A stretch of 64,000 nucleotides of DNA from assembly GCF_026719705.1 (NCBI RefSeq), contig NZ_JAPPRR010000001.1, positions 372,001 to 436,000 on the forward strand. The letters run 5' to 3'. A program made the position numbers and the translations under genes. The notes below the pieces were generated by a model. The model did not search any database. It saw only the letters and a list, made by a program, of their open reading frames with translations, and was not told the DNA's origin. Origin of the DNA: Pseudokordiimonas caeni. Its GTDB lineage: Bacteria; Pseudomonadota; Alphaproteobacteria; Sphingomonadales; Kordiimonadaceae. Shown here in pieces: positions 36,221 through 45,353 of this stretch. Numbering within the stretch: the stretch's first letter is position 1; each line of letters begins with the position of its first letter.

Positions 36221-37089
36221 CTCCTTGACCGTACCATCAGGACATTGCCGACAGCGACAAGGCCGACGCCCAGAACGGCGGGCAGGGTCCAGTGGAAATT
36301 CTCGAAAACGGTTGAGATGGCAAGTGCCACGAACGGGATGAGGACGGATGTATAGGCGGCCCCGGCCACACCGATCTGGCCGATGAGCCAGATATAAAGC
36401 GCGAATGCGACCACTGTACCCATGACAGCCAGATACCCGAGCGCCATCCAGTATTCGGGGCGCGGGTCCAGCACAATCGGGTCGCCCGTGATCAGGGCAT
36501 TCACCACATTGCTGATGCTGCCATAGAAAAGCCCCCACGCATTGGCCGCAAAAAGCGGTAGCGCTCGGGCGCGCGGGGTCGCCGCGAAATTGTTGCCGAT
36601 GGAGGCGAGGAAGGTGCCGAAGACGCAGATCACCACGCCGAGCACGGTCTGGTCCTCGAAACTCAGCACCTCGATCTCCGGCAGGAAGATCAGCACGAGG
36701 CCCAAAACGCCGAGGATCGAAGCCGCGAAGGCGGTCGGGGCAATCGGCGTTTTCAGGAAGAGGCGGGCGTTGATCAGGTTCATCAGCGCCAGCAGTGAGA
36801 AGGTGACGGCCACAAGGCCGGAGGGCAGATGTTCGGTCCCGTGATAAACGAGGATATAGTTCAGGGAGAACATGAATACGCCGAACCCGGCGACCACTGC
36901 ATGGTCCTTCAGGGTGAAGCGCAGGCGTTCGCGCCGCGCGATAGCAATCACGAAGGTGATGATACAGGCCAGCCCGAACCGGAAGGCGACCGACCATTCG
37001 GGCGTTGTGGTGCCGAGCTGCCATTCGATGGCGTACCAGGTGGATCCCCATATCAGGACGCACCCGACAAAGGCGATTATGGCCTTCAT
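36205..37089 (-). CDS. EamA/DMT-family transporter
   Basis: A 294-residue protein with ten predicted helices in two EamA repeats, beginning MKAIIAFVGCVLIWGSTWYAI, the classic opening of drug/metabolite exporters of the RhaT/YdcZ type. Such proteins export amino acids or other metabolites; substrate is unknown. The ATG at 37089 starts the first helix. The 83-base gap to the preceding flagellar gene on the same strand shows no terminator, so read-through from the flagellar operon is possible. Confidence 0.9.
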   Translation of the reverse strand: MKAIIAFVGCVLIWGSTWYAIEWQLGTTTPEWSVAFRFGLACIITFVIAIARRERLRFTLKDHAVVAGFGVFMFSLNYILVYHGTEHLPSGLVAVTFSLLALMNLINARLFLKTPIAPTAFAASILGVLGLVLIFLPEIEVLSFEDQTVLGVVICVFGTFLASIGNNFAATPRARALPLFAANAWGLFYGSISNVVNALITGDPIVLDPRPEYWMALGYLAVMGTVVAFALYIWLIGQIGVAGAAYTSVLIPFVALAISTVFENFHWTLPAVLGVGLVAVGNVLMVRSRSRPAA

Positions 37090-37172
37090 TTTATTATGCT
37101 CCCCGCTGCTGTGTCTTGAGCGAGTAACAGGTTAAAGCATCCGGTCAAGTGAATTGTCCGGGGAGCTGCACC

Positions 37173-40100
37173 TCAGGCGAGGCGGCCTGCCACAGCGGCC
37201 TGAACATCCACAGGCAAGGGAGTGCCGTCCTGTACCGCGAAGCGGCCTGTGAAGCCATTGGCGGCAAGCGCCGAGTCGAACAGGGTGGCAAGCTCGGGGG
37301 CGAGTGCTGCAGGCAAGGCGGCCGGTGTGCGAAGAACAAGATCGAACCGCCGTCCGGCCACACGGCCATCCAGCTGGACCGTGCCAATCTTCGAGAAATT
37401 CACCTCGATCAGGAAGCGGTCTGCGCCCTCCTTGTCCTCTCCCTGTTCGCCGCCGCCACCGCGCGGGTCATGACGCGGCTCTTCGTGCCGGAACATCATG
37501 TAAAGGAGCGGCGCATCGTTCGGGCGGATATCGAAGGGGATCTGGACAGCACGCCATTCCTGGCTACCATCGGCGGCAAGCGCCAGCGCCCGGCCGGTTT
37601 CCCGGCGCAGGAGATCAAGCAGCCCGGCATCGCGCTTCTCGAGATTTGCCACGGTGCCGCTGCCAAGCCAGCCATCAGGATGACCACGGCCGGCAGCCTG
37701 CAACAGGAAGAGAAGCGCGTTCGTCAGCTTGCCGCCAGTGGCCGCTCTGCTCGCAAGATCGCCACTCGCAGAGGCGACAGAAAGGGCGCTACCGGCGAAG
37801 CTGGATGCCGTGAGCGCAGAGGCGGCCTCAAGCCCGGCCCATGTGGTGCCGGTGGCGGCGGGTGGCAATGCCGGGAAACCCTCAAGTGGCGGCAGAGCGA
37901 CATCGCCCCGGAGCGGCGGCAGGACCGAGGCTTGCGCGGGTGCGGCCTCAGTGGAACGCAAGCCCGCAGCCTGCGCCGGATGCACATAGAGGGCGCTGCC
38001 CACCGTCGGCCGGGCATCTGCAGGCAGGCTGACCGTGAACTGCCCCCATGCAGTATTCACGGCGATTTCGGCACGGTTGCCGCCGGTTGCGGGATAGGCC
38101 CGAAGCGTCTGCACGGTGTTCACCACAACGGCGCCGCCGGCAGCCACAGGGCCGGGCACCCTGTCCTTGCGGGCGGGATCGATGCCTGCTTCCTCCGCTC
38201 GCAGGAAGCTGACCTGAAGATTGGCGACCTGACGGCCATCCGGCTGCTGCAGCACCGCCGCATGGCGGGGCTTTCCCGCCACGAAAGGCGGCACATTGGC
38301 GGCAGCTGGCGGCGTCATCCAGGTGTCGGGTTTTGGTATGCTCGGGGCTGCGGGTGTCGGCACCGCGACAGCCGGTGTAGTGGTGTTCGCCTGACCCACA
38401 CCCGTTTGCAGCCGCACCTGTTCCCCGATCAGGCTTGATGCCGCGTCTGCGGGCATGGCGAAGCGGCCGCGCGAGGTTTCAAGCCAGGCAAGCGGCGTGG
38501 CAGCACCCGCGAGGGCCGGCAAGGCGGGCAGGTTTGCGGCCTCCTGCGGGGTGATGGGCCGCACACCGCGCACCATGGTCACCTCGGCCGCCGGAATGCC
38601 GCCGGTCAGTGCCTTGATCGGAGTGATGGTGACAGCGATGCCGCTGCCATCAAGGGCGGCGATGGGCTTGGCGCTGGCGCTCGAGACTGGCTGGGTAAGC
38701 GCCGCCGTCAATGAGGCGAGGCCAACGATGGTTGGACGCAGGCCCGGCAGGGCAGAATTCTCGCCCGAAAGCGGCGCAGCACTGGCGGGCGGATAAGGGA
38801 GCATCGCGCCGGGTCCGGTCGGCTGTTTGCTTCCCTGCAGGGCCGGGGCAAGGCTGATCTGCTTCAGGTAAGCCTGCGCCAGTGGCGGCAGCTTCCTTTG
38901 CTGGGCGGCGACAAGATCGGCGATGGCGGCTTTGTCCGCATCGGCGAGCGGCGGCAGGATCTGCGCGGTGTGGGCAGCGACAAGGTCCGGTGTCAGCTTT
39001 TCGGCTGCCTGCTGGTAGAGCTGGCGGTAGGCCGGCCCCGTGTGGGCGGGGATCAAGGGTTCGGATACCCGCTCCGGCGGGGCCAGCTGCACATTCAGCG
39101 GTACCTGCAGGGTTTCGCCCCGGCGTTCGGTCAGCCATGCTTCAAGCACCGGGCCGTCTGTCTTGAGGCGCAGGGTGGCCACGTCGCCGCGCTGCAGGTC
39201 TGCGCTCGGGCGGAGGCGGTAGCTTTTGGCATCAATCGTGACCTGAGCCTCGGATGCGGTCGCCCATTCGACACGGGCGGCACGGGCTTCATCGACCTGC
39301 CAGCGCTTCTCTGCGGCAACAGGTGTTGCTGGAGAGGCAGAAGCGGCGGGAATTATATCCGCCTCCCCGATGTCCGAAAGACGGGCTTCAACACCGTGCA
39401 ACTTCACCCGCTCGGGCGGGTCAACGGGCTCGCCTTGCCGGGCCGTGACGCGAGCTTCGGGTGTAACGCCTGCCCGGACGATTTCAAAGGTTGCGGCCTC
39501 ACCGGGTCTCAGTCCCGCGGCGGGGTCGACCAGATAGCGTTTGCCGGCAGCTTCCACAAAGGCGCGATCTGGCACGGGGCCGGCCACAAGGTCCACCTGC
39601 CGGATTTCGCCTTCCCGAAAGGGCGGGGAGGGCACGGTCGGCGGTGGTGGCGGGGCAGAAGCTCCTGCGCGTGTCACGGTTTCCGGCTGTGCCGCTTGTG
39701 GGGGTGGCATCGCCGGCGCTGGATTGGCCCTCGGGATGCCTGCGGGCGGCATCCAGTTCAGCGTCATCACGCCGGGCGGGGTGAGGCGCCTGCCATCGAG
39801 GAATGTGATCCGGGCTTCGGCCGGATTTTTCGGTGCCGCAAACTCGATGGTCGCAAGTGTGCCGGATTTGAGCGGCCGGTCGGCAGTGACTGCATAAAGC
39901 TCCCGCCCGATGCGGATCACCGGTTGCGTGCTCGCCGGGTGTGCAGTCAGCGCCACCTGCCGGGTTTCACCTTCGCGGAAGGGTGGTGGCGGCACGGCGG
40001 CGGCCTGTGCGACCACTGGCGGTTCGATTGCAGCGGGCGACGCCCCGATGCGTTCAAACCTGATGATGACAGGCGGCGTGACCGGCTCGCCCCGCCGTTC

Positions 40101-41342
40101 GGTCAGCAAGGCTTCCGGCGCTGGCGTCAGGCGGGTGATATCAAGCGTGGCGCTGTCGCCGGGGCGCAGTCCGGCTGGCGGGTCAAGCGCCCACAGGCTT
40201 TTGCCGGTGTCTATGACCGGGCGGGCCTCACCGGCGACTGCGGTGATCGTCACGCCCGGCCTGTCGCCCGGCTTCCATGGCAGGGGTTCGGGCGGGGTGC
40301 GGGTATCCTGGCGGAAGCTCGCGGTTGCGGCTTGCGCGGGTGCCGCTGCGGGCGGCGGCGCAGCTTCGGCCGATGCTGCTGGTGTCACGCGTTCCAGCCG
40401 GATGACGATCGGCGGGTTGAGCTGTTCGCCGCGCCGTTCGGTCAGCAGTGCTTCGGGCGTTGGCGACAGCTTCGTGATCTCGAGCGTTGCGCTGTCGCCG
40501 GGTCGCAGACCAGCGGGTGGGTCAAGCGCCCACAGGCTTTTGCCAGTGTCGATCACCGGCCGGTTGTCGCCGGGCAGTTCGGTCACTGTGAAGCTCGGCT
40601 TTTCACCCGGGCGCCACGGCGGTGGCGGCGGTGCCTTGTCGCTGTTGCCGGCGAAAGCCGGGGGCGGGGCAAAAACTGCAGCGGCATAGGCCTGCCGGGC
40701 CGCACTGGGGTTTGGGGCGCGGGGGTCGCGCAGCGGGGGCAGGGCAGTATCCGTCGTCGGTGCCTCTTCCGTCGGCGGCAGCGGCGAAAGGGTCGGCAGC
40801 GGACGGCGGTAGAAGCTTGCACTTGTCGGCGGTTCATGGGGCAGCGGGGAGACTGCCGGGGCATCGGGTTTTGAAGGTGTGGTTGTCGAACTGTGGAGGG
40901 CAATCACAATGAGCTGCAAACGGACGGGCGGATCCACATCGCGGCCATTGCGTTCGGTGAGGTCAGCCATCACCTGATGGCCGGTTTCGCGCACCTGCAG
41001 GGTCACATCATCGCCCGGCTTCAGCCCGGCATCGGGCCTTAGGGCGAAGGTGGCGTTTTCAGTGACGATGATCGGGCGGCCTTCGCGGTCAATGCTTGAG
41101 ACCGGGGCCTTGAGATTGTCGCCGACGGCAACATGGGCGGTGGCGGCAGCGATGGAAACAGCAGGATCACGCGCCCGCAAAGCTTCCAGCTCGGACGTGT
41201 CGGTGCGCTGCTCCCTTCTGTCCTCATGCCGCGTCTCGGCGCCGGTCTGTTGCCGGTCGCGCGAGGCTGCTGGCACCCGCTCTGGTCCCCGGCTGACCGC
41301 CGGGGTGCCTTTCGGCGGCGGCGGACCGGTGATCTCGGCCAT
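37173..41342 (-). CDS. 1389-residue repeat protein with FliK-like C-terminus, last gene of the flagellar operon
   Basis: A very large, Pro/Ala-rich protein without signal peptide or membrane helix. Residues roughly 80-760 contain six degenerate 65-70-residue repeats; the recognisable core is ALDPPAGLRPGDSATLEI followed by LLTERRGE and a PP-I-R strand. The C-terminal 120 residues (RFLIEVNFSKIGTVQLDG, RRFDLVLRT) resemble the folded domain of flagellar hook-length control proteins. It lies 42 bases after flhG and ends the fliF operon, suggesting a flagellar export substrate. A canonical fliK is also present at 54360-56168, so this is a second FliK-like protein of unknown role. ATG 41342 has GGAAG nearby. 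Confidence 0.75.
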   Translation of the reverse strand: MAEITGPPPPKGTPAVSRGPERVPAASRDRQQTGAETRHEDRREQRTDTSELEALRARDPAVSIAAATAHVAVGDNLKAPVSSIDREGRPIIVTENATFALRPDAGLKPGDDVTLQVRETGHQVMADLTERNGRDVDPPVRLQLIVIALHSSTTTPSKPDAPAVSPLPHEPPTSASFYRRPLPTLSPLPPTEEAPTTDTALPPLRDPRAPNPSAARQAYAAAVFAPPPAFAGNSDKAPPPPPWRPGEKPSFTVTELPGDNRPVIDTGKSLWALDPPAGLRPGDSATLEITKLSPTPEALLTERRGEQLNPPIVIRLERVTPAASAEAAPPPAAAPAQAATASFRQDTRTPPEPLPWKPGDRPGVTITAVAGEARPVIDTGKSLWALDPPAGLRPGDSATLDITRLTPAPEALLTERRGEPVTPPVIIRFERIGASPAAIEPPVVAQAAAVPPPPFREGETRQVALTAHPASTQPVIRIGRELYAVTADRPLKSGTLATIEFAAPKNPAEARITFLDGRRLTPPGVMTLNWMPPAGIPRANPAPAMPPPQAAQPETVTRAGASAPPPPPTVPSPPFREGEIRQVDLVAGPVPDRAFVEAAGKRYLVDPAAGLRPGEAATFEIVRAGVTPEARVTARQGEPVDPPERVKLHGVEARLSDIGEADIIPAASASPATPVAAEKRWQVDEARAARVEWATASEAQVTIDAKSYRLRPSADLQRGDVATLRLKTDGPVLEAWLTERRGETLQVPLNVQLAPPERVSEPLIPAHTGPAYRQLYQQAAEKLTPDLVAAHTAQILPPLADADKAAIADLVAAQQRKLPPLAQAYLKQISLAPALQGSKQPTGPGAMLPYPPASAAPLSGENSALPGLRPTIVGLASLTAALTQPVSSASAKPIAALDGSGIAVTITPIKALTGGIPAAEVTMVRGVRPITPQEAANLPALPALAGAATPLAWLETSRGRFAMPADAASSLIGEQVRLQTGVGQANTTTPAVAVPTPAAPSIPKPDTWMTPPAAANVPPFVAGKPRHAAVLQQPDGRQVANLQVSFLRAEEAGIDPARKDRVPGPVAAGGAVVVNTVQTLRAYPATGGNRAEIAVNTAWGQFTVSLPADARPTVGSALYVHPAQAAGLRSTEAAPAQASVLPPLRGDVALPPLEGFPALPPAATGTTWAGLEAASALTASSFAGSALSVASASGDLASRAATGGKLTNALLFLLQAAGRGHPDGWLGSGTVANLEKRDAGLLDLLRRETGRALALAADGSQEWRAVQIPFDIRPNDAPLLYMMFRHEEPRHDPRGGGGEQGEDKEGADRFLIEVNFSKIGTVQLDGRVAGRRFDLVLRTPAALPAALAPELATLFDSALAANGFTGRFAVQDGTPLPVDVQAAVAGRLA
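39060..41105 (-). repeat. six degenerate protein repeats, two nearly identical at DNA level
   Basis: Repeat cores fall near 41105-40905, 40620-40385, 40285-40040, 39990-39745, 39625-39400 and 39260-39060. Units two and three are strongly alike in DNA: the stretch GTCAAGCGCCCACAGGCTTT occurs at about 40188 and again at about 40528, 340 bases apart, pointing to a recent duplication. The other units have diverged. Confidence 0.75.
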
Positions 41343-41384
41343 TTCCGCTTCCCTAGGTGGGCGCTCCGGGCCTTTTGGCGGGGA

Positions 41385-42170
41385 TCAGAACAGGCCGGCG
41401 GCCAGCGTCTTCACATCGCCTGCAGCATCGGACTGCGGGTGGCGCGTAAACAGCGGCACCTGCGACCGGATGGCGTCCACAATCTTGCTATCCTGCCTGA
41501 TGATACCGGCAAGTGGCGGTGAAATCTTCAAAAATCCTTCTGCGGCCCGCTTGATGGCCTCGTAGGCACGTTCGCCTTCGCGCTTGTTTGCCACATTGTT
41601 CACGACGATGCGGATATCGGCTTTGGGGTCACGCATATGGGTGACCTTTACGAAGGCATAGGCGTCGGTCAATGATGTTGGGTCGGCGGTCATCACGACA
41701 AGCAGGATTCCGGCGCGGAAGCTGAGAAGCGTGACGGCGGGATCGATCCCTGCGGCGAGATCAAGGATCACATGATCATAGTCGGCCGCAAGCGCCACGA
41801 GCCCCTTGCGGATGCCGATCAGCGTGTCGCGGTTAAGGTTGCCGAGCGCCCCGGAGCCCGACTTGCCGGGTAGCACGTCAAAGCCCGAGCCATCCTGCTC
41901 GCGGTAGGGGATGATCACGTCCTTGAGGGTTGCGTCGCCCGCAATCACTTGCCCCAGATCGCGTTTCGGCATCAGGCCAAGCTGGATATCGACGTTGGCG
42001 AGGCCGATATCACCATCGAACAGCAGCACCTTGCGCCCGGCGCGTGCCAAAGCCTGCGCCAGCGTCACCGAAAAGAAGGTCTTGCCCACACCGCCCTTGC
42101 CGGAGGCAACGGCAATCAGCTTGTGTTCAAGGGGCGACAATGGGGTCGGTTGGTCACTCATGGGTGTCAT
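41385..42170 (-). CDS. flhG: flagellar number regulator FlhG (MinD/ParA-type ATPase)
   Basis: A 261-residue ATPase with the deviant Walker A VASGKGGVGKTFFS, LLFDGDIGLANVDIQLGL and the switch VILDLAAGID. FlhG, also called FleN or YlxH, controls flagellar number and place together with FlhF. The gene overlaps flhF by four bases (ATGA), and an internal ATG at 42161 is a possible alternative start. Confidence 0.92.
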   Translation of the reverse strand: MTPMSDQPTPLSPLEHKLIAVASGKGGVGKTFFSVTLAQALARAGRKVLLFDGDIGLANVDIQLGLMPKRDLGQVIAGDATLKDVIIPYREQDGSGFDVLPGKSGSGALGNLNRDTLIGIRKGLVALAADYDHVILDLAAGIDPAVTLLSFRAGILLVVMTADPTSLTDAYAFVKVTHMRDPKADIRIVVNNVANKREGERAYEAIKRAAEGFLKISPPLAGIIRQDSKIVDAIRSQVPLFTRHPQSDAAGDVKTLAAGLF

Positions 42171-43180
42171 TTCCGGTTCGGGGCTTCTTTGCGGCGCGAC
42201 GGCAGGGCCGTGATGAGGCGCGCCAGCGTCATCGGGGATGCAGGTTCGAGGCCATCTGCGATATAGGGACTGCGGCTGATGGCGGCGAGACTGAGGAAAC
42301 CCGGCCGTGCCGCCATGATGACGCTGGCATAACGCCTTGCGGCATCGAGCCTTGTGGCGATGAAACGCTGGCAGCCCATCTTGGAGAAAACACCGGCGAT
42401 TTCCTGCGCGTCAAGCGGATCAAGCCCGGCTGGCAGCACCAGTACGGGCTCTGCATCCACTGCGCGGATGAACTTCAGAAGCTCTTCCAGTTCGGCCATG
42501 TCAAAGGGGTTGGTGCCGGGCGTGTCGATCAGCGTGATGTCGGCGCCTGCCCGGCCGTTCACAAGGGCCGCCAGCTCGCCGGGGCTGTCGGCGGTTGAAA
42601 CCGTCTGTTTCATCAGCGAAGCAAAGTGATCAAGCTGCTGTACGCCGCCGGCCTTCACCGTATCGGTGGAAATCACCCGCGTGCGGCGCTCGTGCAGCAC
42701 GGCATCGGCAGTGAGTTTGGCGGTGCAGACCGTTTTGCCGGCGCCCGGCGGGCCCACCAGCATCACCGGGCGGCTGGTGCGGTCGGTGAGCGGGCTGAAG
42801 CGGATCGAGGTTTCAAGCGCGGTCGAAAAGGCCTCGGCGAGGCTCGCGGCATCGGTCGCGCGGGCGGCTTCGCCAAGATGACTGGCTGTCTCGAACGGCA
42901 AGCCATGGTGATTGAGGATGGCGCTGATATCCGCAGAGTCGAACTCCCGCATTTTCGGGATCGGATGCGATATCTCGAACGCCAGCGGCGTCTGTTCGGT
43001 GTCCGGCGCTCTTGGCGGCGGCGGCGGGGTCGCGCCGGCTTCAAGGGCGGCCGTTACGCGCACGCCGCCGACGCCCTTGCCTTCCTCGATGGAAATGATG
43101 ATGGCGTCCGGGCCCATCTCGGCCCGCACCTGATCCATCACGGCGCTCATCGTCTTGGCATGAAAGGTCTTAAGGCGCAT
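42167..43180 (-). CDS. flhF: flagellar placement GTPase FlhF (SRP-type)
   Basis: A 337-residue SRP-family GTPase. The N-terminus MRLKTFHAKTMSAVMDQVRAE is typical of FlhF; the NG domain has G1 GPPGAGKT, a DTPGT G3 variant and the final LDAARRY. FlhF directs where the flagellum is built, usually the pole. Its B domain is short. It overlaps flhG by four bases and follows flhA by 36 bases. Confidence 0.93.
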   Translation of the reverse strand: MRLKTFHAKTMSAVMDQVRAEMGPDAIIISIEEGKGVGGVRVTAALEAGATPPPPPRAPDTEQTPLAFEISHPIPKMREFDSADISAILNHHGLPFETASHLGEAARATDAASLAEAFSTALETSIRFSPLTDRTSRPVMLVGPPGAGKTVCTAKLTADAVLHERRTRVISTDTVKAGGVQQLDHFASLMKQTVSTADSPGELAALVNGRAGADITLIDTPGTNPFDMAELEELLKFIRAVDAEPVLVLPAGLDPLDAQEIAGVFSKMGCQRFIATRLDAARRYASVIMAARPGFLSLAAISRSPYIADGLEPASPMTLARLITALPSRRKEAPNRK

Positions 43181-43216
43181 AAAGCCGGGTCATTCCTGCG
43201 TTCAAACTCAACATAT

Positions 43217-45322
43217 TCAGATCTGGCCCAGGGTACGTATCTTGGCCTGGGGGTGTATCTCGTTCTGGCTCATCACCACTGTTGCCGGGCGGAAGCGCTC
43301 GATGATCGAGCGCACATAGGGGCGCACCAGCGGGCTCGTCAGCAGTACCGGGCTTTCGCCGCGATCGGCGTGCTGGTCATAAGTCATGCGTACCGAATTG
43401 ATGAATTCCGAAAGCTTCGACGGCGCCATGGCGAGCTGCTTTTCCTCGCCCGGCCCCACAAGGCTATCGGCAAAGGCATGCTCCCATTCGGGCGACAGGG
43501 TAACAAGCGGCACAAGGCCATCAGGCGTCTGGTTCACGAAGCAGAGCTGACGGGCGAGGCGCATGCGGACATGCTCGGTGATCGAGACGATATTCTTGGT
43601 GAAGCCGGTGGCTTCGGCGATACCTTCGAGGATCGTCGGCAGGTCGCGGATCGAAACGCGCTCGGACAGAAGCGCTTGCAGGATGCGCTGGATGCCGGAG
43701 GCCGTGATCTGGTTCGGCACGATATCCATGACAAGCTTGGAATGCTCGGTCGGCAGGTCGGCGAGCAGCTTCTGGGTCTCCGCGTAGGAAAGGAGATCCG
43801 GCATGTTGTCCTTGATCAGCTCGGTCAGGTGCGTCGTCACCACCGTTGCGGCATCGACGACCGTATAGCCCCGGAAGGCGGCTTCTTCCTTGGTGCCGGC
43901 ATCGATCCACATGGCAGGCAGCCCGAAAGCGGGCTCGACCGTCGCTTCACCCGGCAATTGCACGGGGCGTCCTTGGGGGTCCATCACCAGGAACATGCCG
44001 GGGCGCACGTCTCCGCGACCGACCTCGGTTTCCTTCACCCGGATCACATAGGTGTTCGGTGGCAGCTGCATGTTGTCGAGGATGCGCACAGATGGCATCA
44101 CGAAGCCCATTTCGCTCGCCAGCTGACGGCGCAGCGCCTTGATCTGGTCGGTCAGCCGGAAGCCCGAGGCATCGTTGATGAGCGTGAGGAGCCCATAGCC
44201 AAGTTCCAGCCGCAGCTGGTCGATGGCAAGCGCCGAGCTGATCGGCTCTTCGACCGGCGTGGCGCGCTGGGACTCCGCCTGCTTGGCTTGCACTTCATCG
44301 ACAACCTTCTGGTTTTCCTTCCGGGCCAGCGCATAGGCGGTGTAGCCAAGCGCCCCGCCCATCAGGGCGAAAGGCAGGAAGGGGATACCGGGCATGAAAG
44401 CCATGGCGGTCAGAAGTGCGGACGATACGCCAACGGCGCGCGGATACCCGGCGAGCTGGCCGAACATGGCCTTGTCGGTCTGTCCGGTGACCCCCGCCTT
44501 GGTGACAAGCATGCCGGCGGCAGTCGAAACGATCAGGGCCGGAATCTGTGAAACGAGGCCGTCACCCACCGTCAGGATCGTATAGACATTGATGGCTTCA
44601 ACGAAAGGCAGGTCGTTGATCACCACCCCGATGATGATGCCGCCGATGATGTTGATGAAGGTGATCAGGAGGCCGGCGATGGCATCCCCGCGCACGAACT
44701 TGGACGCACCGTCCATCGAGCCGAAGAAGGCGCTTTCGTCCTCCAGTTCCTTACGGCGGCGGCGGGCTTCGCCTTCATCGATGAGACCGGCCGACATATC
44801 GGCGTCAATCGCCATCTGCTTGCCGGGCATGGCATCGAGGCTGAAGCGCGCTGCCACTTCGGCGATACGCCCCGAACCCTTGGTGATGACCATGAAGTTC
44901 ACGATCACAAGGATCGCGAAAACGATGACACCAATGACGATCTGCCCGCTCATCAGGAAGGTGCCGAAGGCCTCGATCACCTTGCCGGCGGCGTCTGTCC
45001 CTTCATGGCCCTTCGCGAGAATGAGGCGCGTGGAAGCAAGGTTCAGCGATAGCCGGAGCATGGTGGCGACCAGAAGGACGGTCGGGAAGCTCGAAAATTG
45101 CAGCGGCTTCTGGATGAACAGGGCGGTCATGAGGATCATCACCGAGAAAGTGACGCTCATGGCCAGCATGATATCCAGCAGGAAGGCCGGCACCGGCATG
45201 ATGAGGACAAGGAGAATGGCGATGAAGCCAAGCGCAAAGGCAACGTCGGAGCTCTTGAGCCCGGCTATCAGGCCGCCCAGCGCCGTGTTGCCTCCGGTCT
45301 TGTCGGTGGCTGTATCGCTCAT
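43217..45322 (-). CDS. flhA: flagellar export gate protein FlhA
   Basis: A 701-residue protein with eight membrane helices in the first half and a large cytoplasmic C-terminal domain that docks export substrates and chaperones. Conserved features include the FHIPEP-family loop SARFSLDAMPGKQMAID and SGLIDEGEARRRR. It follows flbD by 31 bases and precedes flhF in the fliF operon. Confidence 0.96.
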   Translation of the reverse strand: MSDTATDKTGGNTALGGLIAGLKSSDVAFALGFIAILLVLIMPVPAFLLDIMLAMSVTFSVMILMTALFIQKPLQFSSFPTVLLVATMLRLSLNLASTRLILAKGHEGTDAAGKVIEAFGTFLMSGQIVIGVIVFAILVIVNFMVITKGSGRIAEVAARFSLDAMPGKQMAIDADMSAGLIDEGEARRRRKELEDESAFFGSMDGASKFVRGDAIAGLLITFINIIGGIIIGVVINDLPFVEAINVYTILTVGDGLVSQIPALIVSTAAGMLVTKAGVTGQTDKAMFGQLAGYPRAVGVSSALLTAMAFMPGIPFLPFALMGGALGYTAYALARKENQKVVDEVQAKQAESQRATPVEEPISSALAIDQLRLELGYGLLTLINDASGFRLTDQIKALRRQLASEMGFVMPSVRILDNMQLPPNTYVIRVKETEVGRGDVRPGMFLVMDPQGRPVQLPGEATVEPAFGLPAMWIDAGTKEEAAFRGYTVVDAATVVTTHLTELIKDNMPDLLSYAETQKLLADLPTEHSKLVMDIVPNQITASGIQRILQALLSERVSIRDLPTILEGIAEATGFTKNIVSITEHVRMRLARQLCFVNQTPDGLVPLVTLSPEWEHAFADSLVGPGEEKQLAMAPSKLSEFINSVRMTYDQHADRGESPVLLTSPLVRPYVRSIIERFRPATVVMSQNEIHPQAKIRTLGQI

Positions 45323-45353
45323 TCTGTCTCAGGTCCTTGCATCATGCCGTGCT

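Noticed and set aside
38898-40874. A 658-codon plus-strand frame opposite the FliK-like repeat gene
   Set aside because: Translation is a Gly/Cys/Arg-rich mirror of the repeats; the minus-strand protein has coherent repeats, operon position and a folded C-terminus.
42626-44551. A 641-codon plus-strand frame opposite flhF and flhA
   Set aside because: It spans two unrelated, well-recognised genes on the other strand and has composition typical of antisense frames.
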